Below, piece by piece: positions 29,153 through 38,344 of a stretch of DNA of 64,000 nucleotides (positions are counted from its first letter, which is position 1; every line of letters starts with the position of its first letter). The position numbers were made by a program, and so were the translations under genes. The notes under the pieces were generated by a model, which did no database searches, was not told the origin of the DNA, and saw only the letters and a list, made by a program, of their open reading frames with translations. Source of the stretch: Porticoccaceae bacterium (GTDB lineage: Bacteria > Pseudomonadota > Gammaproteobacteria > Pseudomonadales > Porticoccaceae); NCBI GenBank assembly GCA_026005035.1, contig BPKH01000004.1, forward strand, positions 186,001 to 250,000, in the 5' to 3' direction.

Positions 29153-30199
29153 GTGAAACGTTGGCTCCCCGCAGCGATCGTCGCCGCGGCTTTGGTCGCC
29201 GTCATCCTGCTGCGCCCCGGCGGCGACGGGCCGCCGGCGGCGCCGGGCCTCGGGCCCGTGCCGGTGCGGGTGGAGACGGCGGCCCTGGCGCCCCTGGCGC
29301 GGCGCTTCACCACCGTCGGCACCCTCGAGGCGCTGCTCGACACCGAGATCACCAGCAAGCGCACGGGCAAGGTGGCGGCGGTCCACTTCCGCCCCAACCA
29401 GGAAGTGGCGGCGGGCGAGCTGCTGGTGGAACTCGAAGCGGACGTCGAGGAGGCGGCGCTGCGCGAGGCCGAGGCGGCTTTGGCCGAAGAGCGCCGCCTG
29501 CTGGCGCGCTATCGGGCCCTGGCGGATTCGGGGGCCATCGACCGCAACGCCCTGGAAGCCCAGAGCGCTCGGGTGGCCCTGGCCGAGGCGCGGCTCGCGG
29601 CGGCGCGCGCCGCCCGCGAGGAGCTGACCATCCGTGCGCCCTTCGCCGGCGTGCTGGGGCTGCGCCTGGTGAGTCCCGGCACCCTGATCGAGCCCGGCAC
29701 GCCGATCACCACCTTGGATGCCGTGGACGTCCTCAAGGTGGTGTTCGCCCTGCCCGAGGAGTGGGTGGGGCGGATCGCGGTGGGCGACCCCTTCGCCGCC
29801 ACCTCGCCCGCCCATCCGGGGCAGCGCTTCGAGGGGCGGGTGCACGCCCTCGCCACCCGCGTGGATCCCGCCACCCGCCTCCTGTCGGTGCGCGGCCGCC
29901 TCGACAACCGCCGGCGGCTGCTGCGGCCCGGCATGGGCCTGGCGATCACCGTCACCGCCCCGCCGGAGGAGGTGCTGGCGGTGAGCGAGGAAGCCCTGGC
30001 GGTCCACAACGGCCAGCCGTCGGTCTACCGGGTGGTGGATGGCCGGGTGGAGCGGGTGGCGGTGGAAGTGGGCGAGCGCTTCGCGGGCCGGGTGGAGATC
30101 CGCGCCGGCCTGGCGGCCGGTGACCTGGTGGTGCGCGAGGGCACCCAAAAGATCCGCGACGGCGCCCGGGTCGAGATCCTCGCGGAGGCAGCTCCTTGA
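29153..30199 (+). CDS. RND efflux periplasmic adaptor (membrane fusion protein)
   Basis: The 348-residue adaptor bridges an RND pump and an outer-membrane channel. An N-terminal membrane anchor (about 4-20, no lipobox) is followed by the lipoyl half-motifs (KRTGKVAAVHFRPNQEVAAGELLVELE), an alpha hairpin (EAALREAEAALAEERRLLARY), the second lipoyl half (IRAPFAGVLGLRLVSPG) and beta-barrel/proximal domains. The GTG at 29153 follows AGGGAC and starts at the conserved basic-hydrophobic anchor. The TGA overlaps the pump TTG. No TolC-like gene follows, so a channel encoded elsewhere must be shared. Confidence 0.92.
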   Translation: MKRWLPAAIVAAALVAVILLRPGGDGPPAAPGLGPVPVRVETAALAPLARRFTTVGTLEALLDTEITSKRTGKVAAVHFRPNQEVAAGELLVELEADVEEAALREAEAALAEERRLLARYRALADSGAIDRNALEAQSARVALAEARLAAARAAREELTIRAPFAGVLGLRLVSPGTLIEPGTPITTLDAVDVLKVVFALPEEWVGRIAVGDPFAATSPAHPGQRFEGRVHALATRVDPATRLLSVRGRLDNRRRLLRPGMGLAITVTAPPEEVLAVSEEALAVHNGQPSVYRVVDGRVERVAVEVGERFAGRVEIRAGLAAGDLVVREGTQKIRDGARVEILAEAAP

Positions 30200-33100
30200 T
30201 CCTCTCCGACCTGGCGGTGCGCCGCCCCACCCTGGCGCTGGTGGCCAATCTCCTCCTGGTGGTGTTCGGGCTCGTGGCCTACCAGTTGATTCCCCTGCGC
30301 CAGTATCCCGACACCGACCCGCCGGTGGTGAGCATCACCACCAGCTATCGGGGCGCGGCGGCCGATATCGTCGACACCCGCATCACGCGGATCCTGGAAG
30401 AGCAGCTCTCGGGGCTCGAGGGGATCAAATACATCGATTCGGTGAGCCGGGACGGCACCTCGAGCATCACCATCGAGTTCGAGATCGAGCGGGACGTGGA
30501 CGCGGCGGTCAACGAGGTGCAGCAAGCGGTGAGCCGGGTCGCCGACGAGCTGCCGGAAGAGGCGGACCTGCCGCGGGTGGCCAAGGCGGACACCAACGCC
30601 AGGCCCATCATGTGGTTCAACCTGGTGAGCGACCGCTACGACGCCCTCGCCCTCTCCGACCTGGCGCGCCGCCTGGTGGTGGATCGGCTGTCCATCGTCG
30701 ACGGCGTCGCCCGGGTGATCGTCTCCGGCGAGAAGCGCTACGCCATGCGCGTGGAGCTCGACCCCTTGCGGCTCGCCGCCCACGGCCTCACCCCCCTGGA
30801 CGTGGAAGAGCGGCTGCGGGCGGAAAACGTCGAACTGCCGGCGGGGGCGCTCGAGTCGGAGGGGGTCGACCTGCCGGTGCGGCTGGCGCGGCGCTTCGGA
30901 ACGCCTGAGGCGTTCGCCCGCCTGCCGGTGGGTTACGGCTCCGACGGCGCGCTGGTGCGGTTGGGGGAGGTGGCCCACATCCGCGTCGGCGCGGAGCGGG
31001 AGGAAGCCCTTTTCCGCCGCGAGGGGCAGCCGATGGTGGGCATCGGCATCGTCAAGCAGTCCCGGGCCAACACCGTGGCGGTGGCGGAGGCGGTGAAGGA
31101 GGCGGTGGCGCGCCTGCGCCCCCAGTTGCCGGAAGGGGTCTCCCTGCAGGACAGCTACGACGCCTCGGTGTTCGTCTCCCGGGCCGTCGCCGAGGTGTAC
31201 GAAACCCTGGCGGTGGCGGTGGTGTTGGTGGTGGCGGTGATCTGGCTGTTCCTGCAGAGCGGCCGCGCCACCCTGGTGCCCGCCGCCACCGTGCCCATCG
31301 CCCTGATCTCCACCTTTTTGTTCGTCTGGGCGGTGGATTTCACCGTCAATCTGCTCACCCTGCTGGCTCTGGTCTTGGCCATCGGCCTCGTCGTGGACGA
31401 CACCATCGTGGTGTTGGAAAACATCCACCATCGCATGCAGCGGGGCGAACCCCCCCTGCTGGCCGCCTACCGGGGGGCGCGGCAGGTGGGGTTCGCGGTG
31501 GTGGCCACCACCGCCGTGTCGGTGGCGGTGTTCGTGCCCTTGGTCTTTCTCCAGGGCAACGTCGGCAAGCTGTTCACCGAATTCGCCCTCACCCTGGCGG
31601 CGGCGGTGGTCTTTTCCAGCTTCGTCGCCCTCACCCTCTCGCCGGTGCTGGCGAGCCGCTTCCTGGTCGCCGCTGCACCGGAGCCGAACGGCTGCGAGCG
31701 CTTTTTGCAGCGCCTGGAAGGGGCCTACCGCGGGGCGCTGGAGGGCTTTGCGCGCCGGCTCGCGCCGGCGGTGGCGGTCATTGTCGTCTGTCTCGGGTTG
31801 AGCGCCCTGCTCCTCCACTTGCTGCCGGCGGAATTCGCGCCCGAAGAGGATTCGGGAACCCTCTTCCTGTCCTTCCGCGGGCCGGACAACGCCAGTTTCG
31901 AGCGCACCGAGCGGACGGTGCTCGAGATGGAGCGCGCGGTGCTCGAGCACTTCGACGAGCTCGCCCTGGATCGCTTCCTCATCGCCGCCCCGGCCTTTTT
32001 TGGCAACACTTCCAACAACACCGCCTTCGGCATCGTCGCCCTGCGCCCCTGGGAGGAGCGGGACCTGTCCGCGCAGGAGGTCCGCAACCGCCTGTACCAG
32101 CTGCTCGGTCGCGTCCCCGGGGGGCGCGCCTTCCTCTTCAGCCCCTCCGCCCTCACCTCGGGGGGCTCCGGACGGCCGGTGCAGGTGGTGGTGGGGGGCG
32201 ATACCTACGAGGAGCTCGCCGCCTGGCGCGAGCGGCTCCTCGCCCGGCTGGCCGGGGAGGAGCGGCTCGCCAACGTCGACGTCGACTTCTCCCTTTCCAG
32301 CAGGGAACTGGCGGTGCTGGTGGACGTCGACCGGGCGGCCGCCCTGGGGGTGCCGGCGGTGGACGTGGCGCGCACCCTGGAGACGTTGCTCGGCGGCCGC
32401 CTGGTGACCACCTACACGGACCGGGGCGAAGAGTACGAGGTGCTCGTCGAGGCGCCCAATGCCCGCCTCGCCGCCCCCGCCGATCTGGCGGAGGTCTGGG
32501 TGCGGTCGCGCACCGGCGGGGCGCTGGTGCCCCTCGCCAATCTGGTGCAGATCGCCGAGGAGTCGGTGTCGCCGGAGCTACCCCGCTACAATCGCCGGCG
32601 CGCCCTCACTCTGAGCGCCGATCCCGCGCCCGGCCACAGCCTCGGGGAGGCCCTGGAAGCGGTGGAAGAGGCGGTGCGGGAGGTGTTGCCCGACTCCGCC
32701 ACCCTGGATTACAAGGGGGAGTCTCTGGAGTTCGTCCGCTCCCAGGGATCGGTCGCCTTCGTCTTCGCGGTGGCGGTGATCGTCTCCTATCTGGTCCTCG
32801 CCGCCCAGTTCGAGAGCTTTCTCCATCCCCTGCTGATCCTGCTCACCGTGCCCACCGCGGCCGTGGGGGCCCTCGCTGGACTTGCGGTCACCGGACAGAC
32901 CCTCAACATTTTCAGCCAGATCGCCTTGGTGATGCTGGTCGGGCTCGCCGCCAAAAACGGGGTGCTGATCGTGGAGTTCGCCAACCAGCTGCGGGATGCG
33001 GGGGTGGCCTTCCGCGAGGCGGTGTTCCAGGCGGCGGCGCGGCGCCTGCGCCCGATTTTGATGACCTCCCTCACCACGCTGTTCGGCGCCGTACCGCTCA

Positions 33101-33282
33101 TCGCCGCCACGGGGGCCGGCGCCGAGGTGCGCTTCGTGATCGGAGTGGCGGTCTTTGCGGGGGTGCTGGCGAGCACCCTGCTCACCCTCTTCGTCCTGCC
33201 GGCGCTCTACCTGCACCTGGCGGAGAAGAGCGCAACCCCCGGTCGCGTCCGTAGGCGGCTCGCCGAACTGGGCGCCGACTAA
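30196..33282 (+). CDS. RND family multidrug efflux pump, HAE-1/MexF-like inner-membrane transporter
   Basis: A 1028-residue proton-driven pump with twelve membrane helices in two repeats and two large periplasmic loops. The start SDLAVRRPTLALVANLLLVVFG is typical. The proton-relay pair Asp401-Asp402 lies in LVVDDTIVVLENIHHR, and the second-half relay lysine in GLAAKNGVLIVEFANQLR. Substrates cannot be told from sequence. TTG start overlapping the adaptor stop. The TAA overlaps the convergent dolP stop. Confidence 0.95.
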   Translation: MILSDLAVRRPTLALVANLLLVVFGLVAYQLIPLRQYPDTDPPVVSITTSYRGAAADIVDTRITRILEEQLSGLEGIKYIDSVSRDGTSSITIEFEIERDVDAAVNEVQQAVSRVADELPEEADLPRVAKADTNARPIMWFNLVSDRYDALALSDLARRLVVDRLSIVDGVARVIVSGEKRYAMRVELDPLRLAAHGLTPLDVEERLRAENVELPAGALESEGVDLPVRLARRFGTPEAFARLPVGYGSDGALVRLGEVAHIRVGAEREEALFRREGQPMVGIGIVKQSRANTVAVAEAVKEAVARLRPQLPEGVSLQDSYDASVFVSRAVAEVYETLAVAVVLVVAVIWLFLQSGRATLVPAATVPIALISTFLFVWAVDFTVNLLTLLALVLAIGLVVDDTIVVLENIHHRMQRGEPPLLAAYRGARQVGFAVVATTAVSVAVFVPLVFLQGNVGKLFTEFALTLAAAVVFSSFVALTLSPVLASRFLVAAAPEPNGCERFLQRLEGAYRGALEGFARRLAPAVAVIVVCLGLSALLLHLLPAEFAPEEDSGTLFLSFRGPDNASFERTERTVLEMERAVLEHFDELALDRFLIAAPAFFGNTSNNTAFGIVALRPWEERDLSAQEVRNRLYQLLGRVPGGRAFLFSPSALTSGGSGRPVQVVVGGDTYEELAAWRERLLARLAGEERLANVDVDFSLSSRELAVLVDVDRAAALGVPAVDVARTLETLLGGRLVTTYTDRGEEYEVLVEAPNARLAAPADLAEVWVRSRTGGALVPLANLVQIAEESVSPELPRYNRRRALTLSADPAPGHSLGEALEAVEEAVREVLPDSATLDYKGESLEFVRSQGSVAFVFAVAVIVSYLVLAAQFESFLHPLLILLTVPTAAVGALAGLAVTGQTLNIFSQIALVMLVGLAAKNGVLIVEFANQLRDAGVAFREAVFQAAARRLRPILMTSLTTLFGAVPLIAATGAGAEVRFVIGVAVFAGVLASTLLTLFVLPALYLHLAEKSATPGRVRRRLAELGAD

Positions 33283-33860
33283 GGGGTTTCCGGATACTCG
33301 AAGACGCGCACCACCTTGCGCACGCCGCGGGTGGTGCTGGCCACTTGGGCGGCGCGGTCGGCCAGTTGCGGCGTGACGAGCCCCATCAGGTAGATGACGC
33401 CGTTTTCGGCCACCACCTTGATCTTGTCCGCGTCCACCTGGTCGTCGGCGATCAGCCGCGCTCGCACCTTGGCGGTGAGCCAGCGGTCGTTGGTGCGCGA
33501 CAGCAGGGAGCTCACCCCTTGGATGGCCAGCTCGTTGTGCACTTGGCGCACGCCCGGATAGCGGCGCGCCACTTCTCCGGCCAGGTGGCGCATTTCCTGG
33601 GAGGGGACTTCGCCGGTGAGCAGCACCACGCCGTTGTAGACGTGTACGTTGACGTGCGCTTTGGCCAACAGGGGGTGCTCTTTGCGAATGTTGACGCCGA
33701 TGGCGGTGGCCATCTGAAAATCGTTGATGTCGGTGCCGATGGGCGTCTCGTAGGGGTCGGGCTGGACCGGCTCGTCGCGCACCGCACTCACCAGGGAGGT
33801 GCAGCCGGCGAGCAAGAGGGCGGCGCCCAGGACGACGGCGAAAAACGGGGCTCGAATCAC
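33279..33860 (-). CDS. dolP: Outer-membrane lipoprotein with two BON domains, DolP (YraP)-like
   Basis: Outer-membrane lipoprotein of 193 residues. The signal peptide ends in the lipobox LAGC with Cys20. Two BON domains follow, roughly 55-115 (VNVHVYNGVVLLTGEVPS) and 125-190 (IKVVAENGVIYLMGLVTPQ). In E. coli DolP supports outer-membrane integrity and the BAM complex at division sites. GTG start preceded by GGAGG at eight bases. It closes the lpoA-yraN-diaA-dolP block, matching the E. coli yraM-yraN-diaA-yraP order. Confidence 0.92.
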   Translation of the reverse strand: MIRAPFFAVVLGAALLLAGCTSLVSAVRDEPVQPDPYETPIGTDINDFQMATAIGVNIRKEHPLLAKAHVNVHVYNGVVLLTGEVPSQEMRHLAGEVARRYPGVRQVHNELAIQGVSSLLSRTNDRWLTAKVRARLIADDQVDADKIKVVAENGVIYLMGLVTPQLADRAAQVASTTRGVRKVVRVFEYPETP

Positions 33861-33864
33861 GGGC

Positions 33865-34425
33865 TCAACCTCCGAAAAGTTGGTGTTCGATGAGGTCTGC
33901 AAGGCAGAACAAGGCCACCTGGTGCGCGAGCAGAACCCGGCCGAGATCCGGGTGGTCCACCTTGAGTTCCACGTCCCCAGGGGTGAGCAGAGCGGCCACA
34001 TTATTGTCCCCGGGGCCGGTGAAGGCAATGACGGTGGCATCCCGCTCGTGGGCACCCTGGACGGCTCGGGAGAGGCCGCCATCGCCCGGCTCGGGGGCAA
34101 AGAGCACCAGGACGTCGCCCTCTTGGGCCAGGGCGCGCAGCCGCCGGCGGTAGAACTCACCGCTCGCCGGCACCAGCGGTTCTCCGGCGAGGCAGACGGC
34201 GGCGAAGGAGGGGCGTTCGAGGCGGTAGCGGTGGGCGAGCAGGGCGTGGAATTGCTGGGCCGCGCCCGCCGCCAATCCCTCGCCGAGGGTGAACACCCGG
34301 CCGCCGGCGAGGAGGACTTCCACCAGGAGGGTGGCGGCGGCCGCCAAGGGTTTGACCAGGCTATCCCCGAGGGCGAGGGTCTCCTCCACCTGGGCGGCGA
34401 AAAAGGCGACGATCCGTTCTTCCAA
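33865..34425 (-). CDS. diaA: SIS-domain protein, DiaA-like
   Basis: A 186-residue SIS-domain protein in the exact diaA position. E. coli DiaA binds DnaA and helps its assembly at oriC; relatives are phosphoheptose isomerases. The SIS core is recognisable (GEGLAAGAAQQFHALL, LFAPEPGDGGLSRAV, VIAFTGPGDNNVAALL), but the usual GNG(G/T)SAA and QHFA pattern is altered to GEGLAAG and QQFH, so isomerase activity is doubtful. TTG start with AGGGG at about eight bases. Confidence 0.85.
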   Translation of the reverse strand: MEERIVAFFAAQVEETLALGDSLVKPLAAAATLLVEVLLAGGRVFTLGEGLAAGAAQQFHALLAHRYRLERPSFAAVCLAGEPLVPASGEFYRRRLRALAQEGDVLVLFAPEPGDGGLSRAVQGAHERDATVIAFTGPGDNNVAALLTPGDVELKVDHPDLGRVLLAHQVALFCLADLIEHQLFGG

Positions 34426-34437
34426 AGGCGATCCCCT

Positions 34438-34818
34438 TCAGTCGTCGAGGCGGAAGGCGTCTTTGAGCCATTGCAGCGCGGGCGAGCGGTCGGCGCAAGC
34501 GCCGTCCCAGGCCAGCACGTCGAAGCGGCAGGGGGGCGGGAAGGCGCCGAAGGCGTGCTGGAGGTAGTGGGCCGCCGCGGCCGCCAAGCGGCGCTGCTTG
34601 CGGGGGTCAACGCTGGCGGCGGCGCCGCCGAAGGCGCCGTGGCGGCGCAGGCGGACCTCGACGAACACCAGCGTCTCCCCGTCCCGGGCGATGATGTCGA
34701 TCTCGCCCAGCCGGCACCGGTAGTTGGTGGCGAGCACCGCCAGCCCCTGCCGCTTCAGGAAGCGGACGGCCTGTCGCTCGGCGGCCGCCCCGGCCGCGGC
34801 TCGCGCGCCTCCCTTCAC
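34438..34818 (-). CDS. yraN: YraN family (UPF0102) endonuclease-like protein
   Basis: A 126-residue PD-(D/E)XK-fold protein. The family signature is clear: AVRFLKRQGLAVLATNYRC, GEIDIIARDGETLVFVEVRLRR with the putative metal-binding Glu, Asp and Glu, then RKQRRLAAAAAHYLQ and RFDVLAWD. Function is not firmly established; Holliday-junction-resolvase-like roles have been proposed. The GTG start overlaps the lpoA TGA (GTGA). Confidence 0.92.
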   Translation of the reverse strand: MKGGARAAAGAAAERQAVRFLKRQGLAVLATNYRCRLGEIDIIARDGETLVFVEVRLRRHGAFGGAAASVDPRKQRRLAAAAAHYLQHAFGAFPPPCRFDVLAWDGACADRSPALQWLKDAFRLDD

Positions 34819-36659
34819 GGCGAGTCGACCACCGCGTCGAGCTCGGGGGCGGGACGCACGCCGCCGGCGGCGAAGCGCGCCCAGGGGAGTTCGCGCCGCA
34901 CCCGTCCCTCGGCGTCTACGGACAGGCGGCCGGTGAGCCCCCGCACGCGCGCCTCGGGCAGGCGGGGCAGGAGCGGGAGCCACTGGTGGAGGCGGTAGGC
35001 GTCGTAACCGAGGGCGAAGAGCCCGGCGAGGTCCGGGGAAAGCTCCGCGGGGGGGTGCACCTCGTCGCTCGAAGACGCGGCCAAGGCCCAGGGCGGGGCG
35101 GTGAAGGACACGCCCTCGAGGTCGCCGTCGTCGCCCTCGCCGCCGTAGATCTGGGAGGTGGCGAACACCGGCAGATCGCCGGCCCACAGGTAGTCGAGGG
35201 CGGGGACGATCAGTCGGCCCGCCTGGGGATGGGCCACCAGAAAGACCAGGTCCACGTCCCCCCGATGGCGGGGGCGGAAATCCAGCTCCCGGCCCAGTAG
35301 GGCGGCGAGGCGGCGCGCCCGCGCGCGGCTTTCGCCGATCAGCAGCGGATCTTCCAGGAGGGGCGCGAATTCGCGCACGCCGTCGGCGTAGCGGACCTGC
35401 GCGGGAACGACTCCGCCGCCCCCACTCCAGGTCTGGCGGAAGGCCTCTTCGGCGGTGGCGCCGAGCCGCCCTTGGGGAAGGATCAAGAGCGCCCCGCGAT
35501 GGCCGAGGCCAAGGGCGGTGCGCGCCGCCTGGCGGGCCTCGTCGGCCACCGACAGGCCGAACTGGAAGAGGTCGGGCGGGGGATTGTCCACCCCCTCGGC
35601 ATAGTTGAGGGCGAGCACCGGCAGCGGCGGAGGACCACCTGCGGCGAGCGCGGTCACCGCCTCCCGGCGCAGCGGGCCGATGACGAGTTCCGCGCCCTGC
35701 TCGGCGGAGCGGGCCAACAGGTCGGCCGGGGAGGCGTCGGCGGCGTCGAAGAATTCCAGGCGGGGAGGATCGCTCTGCTCCCGCGCGGCCTGGAAATAGG
35801 CGGCGAGCAGGCCCTCGCCGATGGCGCGCCCGGCGGCCGCGAGCTCCCCCGACAGGGGCAGCCAAACGGCGATTTTGGTCGGTGCGAGGATGGGGCCTTC
35901 GCCGATGCGACGGAGGGTCGGCGGGGGATCGCTGGCCGCGGGGTGGGCCGGGTGGGCGCGCCGCCAGTCCGCAAAGGCCGCCGCCAGGTCGGCGAGATCG
36001 GCGCCGTGGCGCTGGGCGAGCAGGGCGAGTTCGTACCAGCCCCGTGCCGTGGGGTCCTGGGAGGCTCGGGCCGCACGAGCCAGCCGTTCGGCGGGCAGCT
36101 CGCTCACCAGGCGCCAAATGCGCGCGCCAAGCCGGCGGCGTTCCTCGGAGCGGGCGAGGAGGGACGCCCGGGCCAGCTCGAACACGGCGCGCTCGGTCTG
36201 CCCCGCACGGGCCAGGAGCTCCCCGCGGGCGCGGTGCCAGCGCAGCCGCCAGTCGGGGGCGAGCAGCGCCTGGAGTCGCGGCTCCGGGACGTCGGCGAGC
36301 AGGGGAGCACCGAGCTTCCCATCGCCGAGGCGCAGCGCCAGTTCTCCGGCGAGCACCCGCCGCTTCAGGTCCGTCGCTTCGTCCAGGGAGAGCCCTTCCA
36401 GTTGGGCGAGCACCCGGGCGGCGCGGCGGGGGCGGTCGGCGGCGAGCAGGGCGTCGGCGGCGGCGACGAGCAGCGGCGGGCGCTCTTGCGCGGGAGCCTG
36501 GGCCGCCCGCTCCAAGAGCGCTTCGGCGCGCGCCGTGCCGTCGACGGGCCCACTGGGGTAAGCTCCCCGCCGGGGTTGTTCGGCGCAGCCCGCCAAGGCG
36601 GTCAAGGCGGCGAGAAGGAGGGCGGAGATGGCGAAAAAGGGGGAGCGGTTGGCCAGCAA
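34815..36659 (-). CDS. lpoA: Penicillin-binding protein activator LpoA
   Basis: Outer-membrane lipoprotein that activates PBP1A from the outside of the wall. The 614-residue protein has lipobox LAGC with Cys25, an N-terminal TPR-like helical domain (about 40-240) and a C-terminal periplasmic-binding-protein fold (IAVWLPLSGELAAAGRAIGEG, LVIGPLRREAVTALA, VDLVFLVAHPQAGRL). The TTG start at 36659 follows GAGGTCGCC and is needed for a full signal peptide. It overlaps the 5' end of the divergent rsmI by 32 bp. Confidence 0.93.
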   Translation of the reverse strand: MLANRSPFFAISALLLAALTALAGCAEQPRRGAYPSGPVDGTARAEALLERAAQAPAQERPPLLVAAADALLAADRPRRAARVLAQLEGLSLDEATDLKRRVLAGELALRLGDGKLGAPLLADVPEPRLQALLAPDWRLRWHRARGELLARAGQTERAVFELARASLLARSEERRRLGARIWRLVSELPAERLARAARASQDPTARGWYELALLAQRHGADLADLAAAFADWRRAHPAHPAASDPPPTLRRIGEGPILAPTKIAVWLPLSGELAAAGRAIGEGLLAAYFQAAREQSDPPRLEFFDAADASPADLLARSAEQGAELVIGPLRREAVTALAAGGPPPLPVLALNYAEGVDNPPPDLFQFGLSVADEARQAARTALGLGHRGALLILPQGRLGATAEEAFRQTWSGGGGVVPAQVRYADGVREFAPLLEDPLLIGESRARARRLAALLGRELDFRPRHRGDVDLVFLVAHPQAGRLIVPALDYLWAGDLPVFATSQIYGGEGDDGDLEGVSFTAPPWALAASSSDEVHPPAELSPDLAGLFALGYDAYRLHQWLPLLPRLPEARVRGLTGRLSVDAEGRVRRELPWARFAAGGVRPAPELDAVVDSP

Positions 36660-37500
36660 GCCCGGCGACCTCTACGTGGTGGCGACGCCCATCGGCAATC
36701 TGGGCGATATGGTACCCCGCGCCCTGGAGGTTCTCCAGGGCGCGGCGCGGGTGGTGGCGGAAGACACCCGGCACACCCGGCGGCTTTTGCACCACTTCGG
36801 CATCCACAAGCCCCTCTTGTCCCTCCACGACCACAGCGGACCCGAGGCGCTCGAGCGCTGCCTCGAGCTCTTGGCGGCGGGCGAATCGCTGGCCTTGGTC
36901 TGCGATGCCGGCACCCCCTTGGTGGCCGATCCCGGCTTTCCCTTGGTGCGAGAGGCGCGACGACGGGGTTTCCGGGTGGTGCCGATCCCCGGGCCCTGCG
37001 CGGCCGTCGCCGCCCTCTCCGCGGCCGGCTTGCCCTGCGAGCGGTTCGCCTTCGAGGGCTTTCTGCCCGCCCGCCGAGCGGCGCGCCGCGCGGCCCTGGA
37101 GCGACTGCGGCGGGAGGAGCGGACCCTGGTGTTCTACGAAGCCCCCCATCGCCTCGCCGCCACCCTGACCGATCTGGCGGAGGTGTTCGGTTCCGAGCGG
37201 GAGGCGGTGCTCGCCCGGGAACTCACCAAGCTCCACGAGACCTTCCTCGCCGGCACCCTCGAAGAATTGGTCGAGCGCGTCGCCCGGGATCCCGACCAGC
37301 AAAGGGGGGAGATCGTCCTCTTGGTGGCGGGCGCCCCCCCCGATTCCGGTGGTGATCTCGATTGCCGGCGGCTGCTCGCCGCCCTCTTGGAAGCCCTGCC
37401 CCCGGCGAGCGCCGCCCGGGTGGCGGCCAAGGTCACCGGCCGAGAGCGGCGCGCCCTCTACCGCCTGGCCCTGGAGATCGCGGGGGAGTCCGAACGCTAG
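36628..37500 (+). CDS. rsmI: 16S rRNA (cytidine1402-2'-O)-methyltransferase RsmI
   Basis: Methylates the ribose of C1402 in the decoding centre. The 290-residue tetrapyrrole-methylase-fold protein has LYVVATPIGNLGDM, AEDTRHTRRLL, LVCDAGTPLVADPGFPLV, GPCAAVAALSAAGLP and FYEAPHRL. The ATG with AGGAGGG upstream is taken; a TTG at 36649 (with GGGGGAG) would also serve and would reduce the overlap with lpoA. Position divergent to lpoA is conserved in gammaproteobacteria. Confidence 0.95.
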   Translation: MAKKGERLASKPGDLYVVATPIGNLGDMVPRALEVLQGAARVVAEDTRHTRRLLHHFGIHKPLLSLHDHSGPEALERCLELLAAGESLALVCDAGTPLVADPGFPLVREARRRGFRVVPIPGPCAAVAALSAAGLPCERFAFEGFLPARRAARRAALERLRREERTLVFYEAPHRLAATLTDLAEVFGSEREAVLARELTKLHETFLAGTLEELVERVARDPDQQRGEIVLLVAGAPPDSGGDLDCRRLLAALLEALPPASAARVAAKVTGRERRALYRLALEIAGESER

Positions 37501-37667
37501 CGCTGTCATCTGCCCCGGCACCGGGAGCCGGCCCGCGGCGCCGGGAGGTGAAGAACGCGCAGTTATCAACTCATGGCGAATTTTTATTGGCCGGTTTGGA
37601 GAGGTGGGTCCACACTCTACGCGCGAACGAAAGCGCGCAGATCCCATTGGAATTGGAGGAAAGTATC

Positions 37668-38312
37668 ATGGGCTTGCGGCTTGGCGATATCGCCCCGGAC
37701 TTTGTCCAGGAATCGACCCAAGGCACCATCCGCTTCCACCAGTGGATCGGCGATGCCTGGGCGATCCTCTTTTCCCACCCCAAGGATTTCACCCCCGTGT
37801 GCACCACCGAACTCGGCGCCGCGGCGCGCTTAAAGCCGGAGTTCGAGCGCCGCAACGCCAAGATCCTGGCGGTGAGCGTCGATCCGGTGGCCGACCACCT
37901 GGCCTGGATCGGGGACATCGAGCGGACCCAACAGTGCAAGGTGGACTTTCCCATCCTCGGCGATGCCGATCACCGCGTCAGCGAGCTGTACGACATGCTC
38001 CACCCCGGGGAGGACGACAGTTCCACGGTCCGCTCGGTGTTTTTCATCGATCCTGCCAAGAAGATCCGGGCGATCATCACCTATCCCAAGAGCGTGGGTC
38101 GCAACTTCGCGGAAATCCTGCGCGTTTTGGACGCCCTGCAGCTGACCGACCGCCATCCGGTGGTCACTCCCGTGGATTGGCGGCCGGGCGAGGAGGTGAT
38201 CATCGCCCCCTCCCTCACCGACCCCGAGTTGCTCGAGCGTCACTTCCCGCAGGGCTGGCGGGAGGCGCTGCCCTACCTGCGCCTGGTGTCGCCGCCGGAG
38301 GAGTCCACTTGA
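37668..38312 (+). CDS. 1-Cys peroxiredoxin (Prx6 type)
   Basis: Thiol peroxidase reducing hydrogen peroxide and alkyl hydroperoxides. The 214-residue protein has the peroxidatic Cys45 in DFTPVCTTELG, the catalytic Arg in the SVFFIDP region, and the C-terminal domain of Prx6 enzymes (VVTPVDWRPGEEVII). No second cysteine occupies a resolving position, so it should depend on an external thiol. GGAGGA stands eight bases before the ATG. The 167-bp gap to rsmI shows no clear promoter, though it is locally AT-rich (GAATTTTTATTGG). Confidence 0.94.
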   Translation: MGLRLGDIAPDFVQESTQGTIRFHQWIGDAWAILFSHPKDFTPVCTTELGAAARLKPEFERRNAKILAVSVDPVADHLAWIGDIERTQQCKVDFPILGDADHRVSELYDMLHPGEDDSSTVRSVFFIDPAKKIRAIITYPKSVGRNFAEILRVLDALQLTDRHPVVTPVDWRPGEEVIIAPSLTDPELLERHFPQGWREALPYLRLVSPPEEST

Positions 38313-38337
38313 ATCGGGAGGGGAGCGGCCCTATAGT
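38309..38337 (+). promoter_or_regulatory. Promoter of RNase P RNA
   Basis: TTGAAT at 38309-38314 and TATAGT at 38332-38337, spacer 17. The predicted start, seven or eight bases on, coincides with the first base of the P1 helix. The -35 overlaps the peroxiredoxin stop codon. Confidence 0.8.
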
Positions 38338-38344
38338 GAGGTTC

